From Thermoleophilia bacterium (GTDB lineage: Bacteria > Actinomycetota > Thermoleophilia > Gaiellales > Gaiellaceae): DNA of 15,023 nt. The position numbers and the translations under genes were made by a program. Under the pieces are notes generated by a model. That model was not told the origin of the DNA and made no database searches. It worked only from the letters and a program-made list of their open reading frames with translations. The stretch is taken from positions 1 to 15,023 of the forward strand of contig JAICVP010000019.1 in assembly GCA_025935275.1 (NCBI GenBank), written 5' to 3'. This document shows, piece after piece, positions 6,675 to 12,734 of the stretch (the first letter of the stretch is position 1; the number at the start of each line of letters is the position of its first letter).

Positions 6675-8333
6675 GTGGCAGGCTCCACGCGGCTGATCCC
6701 GCTCGGCGGGCTGGGCGAGGTCGGGAAGAACATGATGGTCGTCGAAAGCGACGACGGCATCGTCGTGATCGACGCCGGCCTGTCGTTCCCGCGGGACGAG
6801 CACCTTGGCGTCGACCTCGTCCTGCCGGACTTCTCCTACCTCCAGGATCATGAGAGCGACATCCGCGCCGTCGTTCTCACGCACGGCCACGAGGATCACG
6901 TCGGCGCGCTTCCGTACCTCCTGCGGGAGGTGCGCGTGCCGGAGATCTGGGCGACGGGGCTCACGCTCGGGCTCGTGAAGTCGAAGCTCGACGAGCACGG
7001 CCTCCTCAAGGACGCGGAGCTGATCGAGGCCGTGCCGGAGGACGGGCCGACGCAGCTCGGGCCCTACACCGCCGAGTTCGTGCGCATGGCGCACTCCATT
7101 CCGGACGCGGTGGCGGTTGTGCTGGACACCCCGGGCGGGCGAATCGTGCACACGGGCGACTACAAGATCGACCACACGCCGGTAGACGGGTTCCGCACCG
7201 ACCTGGGGGCGCTCGCCGACCTGGGCAACCGCGGCGTCGACCTCCTCCTCGGGGACTCGACGAATGCCGAGCGCCCCGGCGTGACGCAGTCGGAGCGGAC
7301 CGTCGGCGAGGTCTTCCGTCAGATCATCCCGCAGCGCAACGGCCGCATCCTCATCGCCTCCTTCGCGTCCAACGTGCACCGCGTGCAGCAGGCGATCGAC
7401 GTGGCCCTCGAGGACGGCCGCAAGGTGTGCCTCATCGGCCGCTCGCTCCGCAAGAACGTCAACATCGCGCGGAATCTCGGCTACATCGACGTGCCCGAGG
7501 ATCTCCTCGTGAAGCCGGACGTGCTCCCCGAGCTTCGCCCCGACGAGACCATGATTCTGTGCACAGGGAGCCAGGGCGAGCCCATGTCGGCCCTGACCCG
7601 GATGGCCTTCAACGACCACCAGCACGTCCAGATCGAGGAAGGCGACACGGTCATCATCTCGGCGAAGCCCGTGCCCGGGAACGAGCTCCGGGTCCACGAC
7701 ACGATCAACCGTCTCGCGAAGTCCGGCGCCGAGGTGCTGCACCAGGAGATCGCGCCCGTGCATGTCTCGGGCCACGGTCACGCGGAAGAGCTGCGGACCA
7801 TCCTCGCCGTTCTGCGGCCGCGCAACGTCATGCCCGTGCACGGTGAGTTCCGCATGCTGGCCGCGCACGCCAGGCTGGCCCGAGACGCGGGCGTGGACGC
7901 GAACCACATCGTCCTCGCCGAGAACGGCTCCGTGGTCGAGCTCGCGAACGGGCGAGCCGAGCTCGTCGGGGCCGTCGAGAGCGGCGCGACCTTCGTCGAC
8001 GGCCTGGGGGTCGGTGACGTGCAGGACGTGGCGCTCCGCGACCGGCGCCACCTCTCCGAGGACGGCGTGCTCATCGTCGTCGTCACGGTCGGGTCGCAGA
8101 ACGGCCGCGAGATCGCGGCTCCCGAGGTGATCGCACGCGGCTTCGGGGAGCCGGAGGCATCGCTCCTCGACGAGGCCCGCGACGAGGCCGAGCGCACGAT
8201 CGAGGAGCTGCTGGGTCAGAACGTGACCGAGCTGAAGCTCCTGCAGGAGCACATCCACGACGCCGTCGGCCGGCTGATTCGCGAGCGCACCGGCCGCCGG
8301 CCGATGATTCTCCCCGTCGTCCTAGAGGTCTAG
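6675..8333 (+). CDS. rnj: Ribonuclease J (metallo-beta-lactamase/beta-CASP RNase)
   Basis: RNase J is a 5'-3' exonuclease and endonuclease that matures rRNA and degrades mRNA; with PNPase, at the left of this window, it forms the main actinobacterial RNA-decay machinery. The 552 residues match the family length. The zinc site is intact: HGHEDH at 70-75, His140 in AHSIPDA, Asp162 in HTGDYKID and His389 in VMPVHGEFRML. The beta-CASP domain contains LLLGDSTNAERPG, RILIASFASNVHRVQQ and CTGSQGEPMSALTRM; VSGHGHAEEL follows at about 364-373. A C-terminal RNase J domain (about 455-552) ends in RRPMILPVVLEV. The GTG at 6675 lies 3 nt after the dapA stop, so the two are probably co-transcribed; no strong Shine-Dalgarno is visible. 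dapA-rnj order is the one usual in actinobacteria. Confidence 0.97.
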   Translation: MAGSTRLIPLGGLGEVGKNMMVVESDDGIVVIDAGLSFPRDEHLGVDLVLPDFSYLQDHESDIRAVVLTHGHEDHVGALPYLLREVRVPEIWATGLTLGLVKSKLDEHGLLKDAELIEAVPEDGPTQLGPYTAEFVRMAHSIPDAVAVVLDTPGGRIVHTGDYKIDHTPVDGFRTDLGALADLGNRGVDLLLGDSTNAERPGVTQSERTVGEVFRQIIPQRNGRILIASFASNVHRVQQAIDVALEDGRKVCLIGRSLRKNVNIARNLGYIDVPEDLLVKPDVLPELRPDETMILCTGSQGEPMSALTRMAFNDHQHVQIEEGDTVIISAKPVPGNELRVHDTINRLAKSGAEVLHQEIAPVHVSGHGHAEELRTILAVLRPRNVMPVHGEFRMLAAHARLARDAGVDANHIVLAENGSVVELANGRAELVGAVESGATFVDGLGVGDVQDVALRDRRHLSEDGVLIVVVTVGSQNGREIAAPEVIARGFGEPEASLLDEARDEAERTIEELLGQNVTELKLLQEHIHDAVGRLIRERTGRRPMILPVVLEV

Positions 8334-8416
8334 CCTAGGCGCTCGGTCGGCGACGGCTTCGAGCCGGGCAAAGCCCGGCTCCGCTCATCGCCTGACGATG
8401 CTCCGGAGCGCCTAGG
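8334..8416. terminator. Nested inverted repeat, probable bidirectional terminator
   Basis: The convergent gap between rnj and the enolase-like gene is filled by a symmetric structure. Outer arms CCTAGGCGCTC (8334-8344) and GAGCGCCTAGG (8406-8416) are perfect 11-bp complements. A middle pairing GTCGGCGA with TCGCC-T-GAC leaves one bulge. The inner hairpin GAGCCGGGC-AAA-GCCCGGCTC (8361-8381) has a perfect 9-bp stem and 3-nt loop. There is no U-run on either side, as is frequent in high-GC actinobacteria. The right outer arm contains the stop codon of the minus-strand gene. Confidence 0.7.
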
Positions 8417-9464
8417 ACTTCCAGCGGAACCCGGTCGTCTCGAGCTGCGGCTCGAGTGGGCTCGTCGGTAGGCCCGGCGCCGGTTTCGCGTTGTAAGCCG
8501 CGGGCGCCGTGTCGTTCGGCGTGTCGGGGTGGAAGAGCGAGGCCAGGTACTGAATCTGTCCGCGGCCCGGCCCCAGCTCGAACTGGCCGCCGCCGTAGAT
8601 CGAGATCCCCTCGTCCGCGCAGTAGTCGTAGGCCTCGAGGAGGCGCTTGATGCTCCCGAAGCGCGAAGGCTTGAAGTTGAGCGTCCGCGGCGGGAACGGG
8701 AGCCCGACGATGTCCGAGACCGAGTGGATCGGCGCGTCCCAGGTGATGCGCGCCCGGTGGGGCTCGAGGATCGTGTCGGTCTCGTCGTTCAGCGCCGGGT
8801 CCTCCAGCCAGGCGTCCGGGAAGGCAAGCGCGATGCGCGCATAAAGCGTCGGATCCGGCGGCTGGTCGACCGGGGTGCCCTCGTATGCGCCCTTGAAGTC
8901 GAGCGTGTCGACGGCGCCGGTCTCGACGAGCTCGGTGACGAGGGCGTCGTCCCAGGTGCCCGTCGGGTCGAGCTTCACGCGCAGATCGGGGTAGAGGTCG
9001 AGCCAGGCGCGGAGCGGGGCGATCGCCGCAGGGTCGCCGAAGCGCATGGAGGCGACGAAGCGCAGCGGCTTCGGCTCGCGCTCGAGCACCTCGGCGAGCG
9101 ACTTGCCGGCCTGCCGGAGCGCGAGGTCGAGCGCTGCGCTCTCGAAACCCCACCGGCGGTAGGGCCGAAACTGGTCGAGCGCAGGGCCGGAAGGCCAGAG
9201 CGAAAGGCGCTCGAGGAGCTCCGAAAACGAGTCGATCGTCTGATGGGAGCCGGAGAGGGGGAGAGTCGGGCCTTCGGCCTGGAAGGCCTCCTGGTCCTCA
9301 GGGCTGTAGGTGGGGTCCTCGCCGATCCCCGTCTCGCCTCCGCCATGCAGGCGGATGACCGTCGTGCGGCGTGTGAACTCCGGCGAAACGTCGACGCGCA
9401 GCCCCTCGAGCTCGTAGGAATCGATCTCGACGGGCAGATCGGAAACGAGTGAGTACGTGTTCAT
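8412..9464 (-). CDS. Enolase-superfamily protein (MLE/mandelate-racemase-like), reaction unknown
   Basis: A 350-residue protein with the layout of the enolase superfamily: an N-terminal capping domain and a TIM barrel whose strand ends hold metal and catalytic residues. I read the barrel as Lys164 in LRVKLDP (strand 2), Asp189 in TLDFKG (strand 3 metal ligand), Glu221 in WLEDPAL (strand 4), Asp243 in ITWDAPIHS (strand 5) and Lys265 in NFKPSRFGSI (strand 6). The two-lysine arrangement suggests the muconate-cycloisomerase/o-succinylbenzoate-synthase/dipeptide-epimerase subgroup. However, the second Lys of the normal KxK is Asp166, and DFKGAYEG replaces the usual DxN, so the reaction cannot be assigned. 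RRWGFESAALDLALRQAGKSLAEVL is the typical inter-domain helix. No menaquinone or peptidoglycan genes adjoin. ATG at 9464 is preferred over GTG at 9482 because a -10 box ends 7 nt before it. Confidence 0.78.
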   Translation of the reverse strand: MNTYSLVSDLPVEIDSYELEGLRVDVSPEFTRRTTVIRLHGGGETGIGEDPTYSPEDQEAFQAEGPTLPLSGSHQTIDSFSELLERLSLWPSGPALDQFRPYRRWGFESAALDLALRQAGKSLAEVLEREPKPLRFVASMRFGDPAAIAPLRAWLDLYPDLRVKLDPTGTWDDALVTELVETGAVDTLDFKGAYEGTPVDQPPDPTLYARIALAFPDAWLEDPALNDETDTILEPHRARITWDAPIHSVSDIVGLPFPPRTLNFKPSRFGSIKRLLEAYDYCADEGISIYGGGQFELGPGRGQIQYLASLFHPDTPNDTAPAAYNAKPAPGLPTSPLEPQLETTGFRWKS

Positions 9465-9471
9465 CCACTGA

Positions 9472-9477
9472 ACCGTA
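9472..9477 (-). promoter_or_regulatory. Possible -10 box deciding the start of the enolase-like gene
   Basis: On the minus strand TACGGT (TAnnnT) ends 7 nt before the ATG at 9464, the same geometry as at the M16 and dapA genes. It lies inside the six-codon extension that the GTG at 9482 would add, which argues for the ATG. Confidence 0.35.
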
Positions 9478-9504
9478 CGCACAACGACAAGTTGGTGTAC
9501 TAGT

Positions 9505-9514
9505 AGAGGAAGAG
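9505..9514 (+). promoter_or_regulatory. Shine-Dalgarno deciding the start of the helical hypothetical gene
   Basis: AGAGGAAGAG abuts the ATG at 9515. It is one of only two clear ribosome sites in the window; most other genes here are coupled to an upstream stop or appear leaderless. Confidence 0.5.
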
Positions 9515-10066
9515 ATGAGCGAAACGAACGGCAACGGCTGGGCGGGCCTCATGCGCTCCTACGGCGTCTCCGACGCGACCGCCGAGCGGCTTGTCCGCTC
9601 GCTCACCGCGAGCGAGGTCGCCGCGCTGGCGTTCTGCCGCCTGCTCGAGCGCTGGGCGAAGGGCGAGCCCGAGCCGTGCACGGCCCCCAAGCGAGAGGCA
9701 GCGCTGCGGCGGGCGGCCGAGCGGGCGGAGACTGCGCTCACGGGTCTCGAGCAGCCACTTGGACGCTTCCTCCTCGAGCTCGAGTCCGACCAGGCCGAGG
9801 GGCGCTCGTGGTACGGAGAGCCCGGCGCCGGCGAGGTCGTCGAGTGGGAGGAAGTCCTGCGCCGCGCCGGAGTCGCCGCATCCCCGGCCCGCGTCTCGCA
9901 CGCCTACCTTGAGCTCGCCGTTCTCGTGCGCGCGCTCGAAGGTCTTTCCGCCTCGGCCCGCTTCGCCTCCGCGCCCGAGCGGGGCTCCCTCTGGGCCGGC
10001 CTCTTCGACCTGCGCGAGAACCTTCTGAACGGCGCGGTTGACGACCTGCGCGCGCTTGCCGCCTAG
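9515..10066 (+). CDS. Hypothetical helical protein, 183 residues
   Basis: I do not recognise this protein. It is soluble, with no signal peptide or membrane segment. It looks almost wholly alpha-helical: TASEVAALAFCRLLERWAKG, then REAALRRAAERAETALTGLEQPLGRFLLELESD, which could form a short coiled coil, then VEWEEVLRRAGV and SHAYLELAVLVRALEGL. A short loop, EGRSWYGEPGAGEVV, breaks the helices. The N-terminal segment (GLMRSYGVSDATAERLVRSL) resembles a small helix-hairpin or UBA-like start, a guess. The ATG at 9515 is chosen because a purine-rich Shine-Dalgarno (AGAGGAAGAG) directly precedes it; an upstream in-frame start at 9449 would overlap the divergent gene. It overlaps the kinase start by 11 nt, so it is likely co-translated with the kinase and nucleoside hydrolase and may assist or regulate them; this is context inference only. 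Confidence 0.7.
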   Translation: MSETNGNGWAGLMRSYGVSDATAERLVRSLTASEVAALAFCRLLERWAKGEPEPCTAPKREAALRRAAERAETALTGLEQPLGRFLLELESDQAEGRSWYGEPGAGEVVEWEEVLRRAGVAASPARVSHAYLELAVLVRALEGLSASARFASAPERGSLWAGLFDLRENLLNGAVDDLRALAA

Positions 10067-10883
10067 CGTCTCTCTCACAGTCGTCGGCAGCATCAACCTC
10101 GACCTCGTCGCCCGCTGCGAGCGGCTGCCGCAGCCCGGGGAGACCGTCACCGACGCGACCTTCGAGCGGTTTCCGGGCGGAAAGGGCGCGAACCAGGCGG
10201 TCGCGGCTGCCCGGCTCGGCGCGTCCGTCCGGATGATCGGCGCTGTGGGCGACGACCCGTTTGCCGACGAGGCGCTCGCGGGGATTCGCGCCGCGGGCGT
10301 CGAGCACGACCTCGCGCATTCCGACGAGGCGACCGGTGTCGCGCTGATCTACGTCGATGCCGGCGGAGAGACCGAGATCGTCGTCGCTCCCGGCGCGAAT
10401 GCCGCCGTCACGAGCCCAGGCCAGAGCGAGAACCTCCTGTGCCAGCTCGAGATCCCGGTGGAGACGGTCGCCGCAGCCGCCCGCTCGACCACCGGCTTCT
10501 TCGCCCTGAACGCGGCACCGTCGAAGCCGGTGCCCGTAGAAGTGCTCGGCCGCGCCGATCTCGTCGTCGTGAACCGCTACGAGCTCGACGCGCTGCCCGA
10601 GGCGCCGCGCCTCACCGCCCTCACGCTCGGCGCCGAGGGAGCCGTGCTCCTCGAGGACGGGGAGGAGGTGGCGCGCGCCGTGCCGCCCAGGGTGGACGCC
10701 GTGGACGGCACCGCCGCCGGGGACGCGTTCACCGCCTGCATGGTTGTTTCACTGCTCGAGGGCCGGGACCGCGAGGAGGCCCTGCGCCGCTCGTGCGCGG
10801 CGGGTGCACTCGCTGCGTCACGCCTCGGCGCGCAGCCCTCTCTGCCCACGGCTCAGGAGATAGACGACATACTCCGCGCCTGA
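10056..10883 (+). CDS. Ribokinase-family (PfkB) sugar kinase, shortened
   Basis: An ATP-dependent sugar kinase of the PfkB/ribokinase family, likely making ribose 5-phosphate. Signature one is present: VVGSINLDLV at residues 9-18 and the sugar-binding FPGGKGANQAVAAARLG at about 39-55. The catalytic loop DGTAAGDAF is at 217-225, with Asp223 as the base; AGALAASRLGAQPSLPT near the C terminus fits the usual monovalent-cation and adenine region. The NxxE motif is seen in VVNRYELDALPEAP. The protein is 275 residues, about 35 short of E. coli RbsK; the helical stretch normally between the NxxE motif and the TLGxxGxxL strand is nearly absent. The TTG at 10056 is chosen from family alignment, overlapping the upstream stop by 11 nt; a TTG at 10038 is possible. 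Its stop overlaps the nucleoside hydrolase ATG (TGATG), implying tight coupling and a ribose substrate. Another sugar cannot be excluded. Confidence 0.85.
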   Translation: MPPSVSLTVVGSINLDLVARCERLPQPGETVTDATFERFPGGKGANQAVAAARLGASVRMIGAVGDDPFADEALAGIRAAGVEHDLAHSDEATGVALIYVDAGGETEIVVAPGANAAVTSPGQSENLLCQLEIPVETVAAAARSTTGFFALNAAPSKPVPVEVLGRADLVVVNRYELDALPEAPRLTALTLGAEGAVLLEDGEEVARAVPPRVDAVDGTAAGDAFTACMVVSLLEGRDREEALRRSCAAGALAASRLGAQPSLPTAQEIDDILRA

Positions 10884-11809
10884 TGGGCACGAAGATTGTC
10901 CTCGACACGGACCCTGGGCACGACGACGCGATCGCGCTTCTGCTCGCGCTCGCTTCGCCCGAGGTGGAGGTGCTCGGCGTCACCTCGGTCTCGGGAAACC
11001 AGACGCTCGAGAAGACGACAACCAACGCGCTGAAGATCCTGGAGTTCGTCGACCGCACGGATATCCCGGTGCACGTCGGCTGCGACCGCCCGCTCGTCCG
11101 CGAGCAGTGGGCCGCGGCCTACGTCCACGGGGAGAGTGGGCTCGACGGCCCCGATCTCCCGGATCCGACGACGAAGCCGGCCGAAGGACATGCGGTCGAC
11201 TTCATCGCGCAGGCCGTTTCCGAGCACGAGGGCGTCGTCCTCGTCCCGGTCGGGCCGTTGACGAACATCGGGCTCCTCCTCGCCCGCTACCCGGGCATCG
11301 AGGAGCGCATCGCCCGTGTCGTGATCATGGGCGGCGCGATTGCGGAGGGCAACGTCACGCCCGCGGCGGAGTTCAACATCTGGGCGGATCCGGAAGCCGC
11401 TCATCGGGTTTTCACGAGTGGCATCGACGTCACGATGGTCGGCCTCGACGTCACGCACAAGGCGCTCCTCTTCCCGCAGAAAGTCGACGAGCTCCGCGAG
11501 GCGGGCCGCGTCGGCGGGCTTGTTGCGGCCCTCTACGACTTCTACCACGGCCATCACCAGCGGATGTACGGCTGGGAAGGCTCGCCCGTGCACGACGCGC
11601 TCGCGGTCGCGCACGTCGTCAGCGACCGCTTCCTCCAGACCGAGCACCGCTACGTCGAGGTGGACATCGGGCCCGAGCCCGGCCGTGGCCGCACCTACGT
11701 CGATCTCTGGCAGCGGTCGGGCAAGGAGCCGAACTGCCACGTCGGCGTGGGCGTCGACGGGCCCGGGTTCATCGACGTATTGGTGGACCGACTGAAGTCC
11801 CTGAAGTAA
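10883..11809 (+). CDS. Inosine-uridine-preferring nucleoside hydrolase family protein
   Basis: This enzyme splits the N-glycosidic bond of ribonucleosides, giving base plus ribose. At 308 residues it has the normal family length. The calcium-binding signature DTDPGHDDAIALLLA opens the protein (Asp8, Asp10, Asp14, Asp15). VLVPVGPLTNIGLLL, IARVVIMGGAI, EFNIWADPEAA (Glu163, Asn165) and SPVHDALAVAHVV (His237, Asp238, the final metal/active-site pair) follow in the standard order. THKALLF matches the usual region after the NIxxDPEAA motif. No His specific enough to separate purine from pyrimidine preference is clear to me. The ATG overlaps the kinase TGA by 1 nt (TGATG). The pair gives nucleoside to ribose to ribose 5-phosphate, a cytoplasmic salvage route; no nucleoside transporter is in the window. 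Its 3' end overlaps the convergent gene by 41 bp. Confidence 0.94.
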   Translation: MGTKIVLDTDPGHDDAIALLLALASPEVEVLGVTSVSGNQTLEKTTTNALKILEFVDRTDIPVHVGCDRPLVREQWAAAYVHGESGLDGPDLPDPTTKPAEGHAVDFIAQAVSEHEGVVLVPVGPLTNIGLLLARYPGIEERIARVVIMGGAIAEGNVTPAAEFNIWADPEAAHRVFTSGIDVTMVGLDVTHKALLFPQKVDELREAGRVGGLVAALYDFYHGHHQRMYGWEGSPVHDALAVAHVVSDRFLQTEHRYVEVDIGPEPGRGRTYVDLWQRSGKEPNCHVGVGVDGPGFIDVLVDRLKSLK

Positions 11810-12683
11810 CCGGCTCCCACACGAGGTCGCGTGCCGGGATCGGCAGGCGGATGATCCGGCTGGCCTGGTCACCCTCGGGGGCGCCGACGAGGAAGGTGCT
11901 GATCCCGTTCACCCGGACGACCCAGCGGTCGTCGGGCGAGAACGCGATCGCGCGTCCGGCCGGAAGCCCCTGCGGTGGGTCGATCGTGCGCCCGGTGCGG
12001 GTCACGACCGTGCCGTCCTCCGTGCCCACGAGCGCGCCGTCGTTGCTCGTGAACAGGCGCCGGTAGGGGCCGCGGAAGCTCGCCGCGACGGTGCGAACTC
12101 CGTGCCCGTCGAAGAGAGCGACCAGGTACTGCGGTTCGAGCGAGCGCGCCGAGATCGCCATCGCGACGACGGGCTCCCGGACCCCGAACGAGGCGAGCCC
12201 GGTCACTCGGATGCGCAGCGGAATGCTGCGGTCGAATCCATAGACGTTCGGGTGCCGTCGAGCCGCGCGCACGAGGTCGGCGTGCGTCAGGACGACGTCG
12301 TTCCCCGAGACGATCCGACCGTCCCGGAAGGCGAGTGTCCCAGCCGACCTCGAATGTCCGGTGACGATCCGGCCCCCGTCGACGTCGAACCGGCACCGGA
12401 AGACGTCGCCGCCGCCCTCGTTGCGGACGACGTCGTCGACCATGCGCGGGAGGAGGAGCGAATGGAGGCGGCAGTCCTGGTCCGAGTAGAGAACGAAGCC
12501 GGCGATGGCCTCCTCGCGCAGCGTTTCCAGCAGCGTCGGCGGCCCGGCCCGCGAGGTGGTCGCAGACGTCGGGGCCCCGGAGGCCTGCCCGGTGTCCCCC
12601 TTGCCGCGGAGGGCGTCGGCAAGGGCGAGGGCGCCGAGGATCGCGATCGCTGCGACCAGAAAGAGGGTTGCTCCGCTCTTCAC
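11769..12683 (-). CDS. Membrane-anchored extracytoplasmic protein of unknown function
   Basis: A 304-residue protein with one N-terminal membrane segment (about residues 5-25, ATLFLVAAIAILGALALADAL) that acts as signal anchor or signal peptide; there is no lipobox Cys. A Ser/Thr/Ala/Pro-rich linker (about 30-50) leads to an exported domain. Two cysteines, in YSDQDCRLHSLLLP and VFRCRFD, could form a disulfide. Later segments look like beta-propeller blades: VALFDGHGVRTVAASF, LFTSNDGALVGTEDGTVVTRTGR, AIAFSPDDRWVVRVNGISTFLV. No enzyme motif or named family is recognised. The GTG at 12683 is chosen because it directly precedes the membrane segment and lies 6 nt after a -10 box; longer starts up to 12761 would run into ftsK. 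It is divergent from ftsK (51 bp between starts), and its stop lies inside the nucleoside hydrolase gene. A cell-envelope role is plausible only from location. Confidence 0.7.
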   Translation of the reverse strand: MKSGATLFLVAAIAILGALALADALRGKGDTGQASGAPTSATTSRAGPPTLLETLREEAIAGFVLYSDQDCRLHSLLLPRMVDDVVRNEGGGDVFRCRFDVDGGRIVTGHSRSAGTLAFRDGRIVSGNDVVLTHADLVRAARRHPNVYGFDRSIPLRIRVTGLASFGVREPVVAMAISARSLEPQYLVALFDGHGVRTVAASFRGPYRRLFTSNDGALVGTEDGTVVTRTGRTIDPPQGLPAGRAIAFSPDDRWVVRVNGISTFLVGAPEGDQASRIIRLPIPARDLVWEPVTSGTSVGPPIRR

Positions 12684-12689
12684 ACCCTG

Positions 12690-12695
12690 AAGATA
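12690..12695 (-). promoter_or_regulatory. Likely -10 box giving a leaderless transcript of the anchored protein gene
   Basis: On the minus strand TATCTT (TAnnnT) ends 6 nt before the GTG at 12683. Upstream, GGAAC at 12715-12719 with a 17-nt spacer to CGTATC also resembles an extracytoplasmic-sigma promoter. One of the two readings, or neither, may be right. Confidence 0.38.
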
Positions 12696-12734
12696 CGAGG
12701 GAGGAGGGCTCCCCGTTCCGACGAATTGGCGTCC

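Noticed and set aside
6627..8258. A 543-codon open frame antisense to rnj and the end of dapA
   Set aside because: Shadow frame of two clearly coding genes; no recognisable motif.
9465..9482. An earlier GTG start for the enolase-like gene
   Set aside because: The extension contains the -10-like TACGGT; not fully excluded.
12102..12734. An upstream extension of the ftsK frame by 211 codons
   Set aside because: It is antisense to the anchored protein gene and lacks domain character; the basic N terminus at 12735 fits the family.
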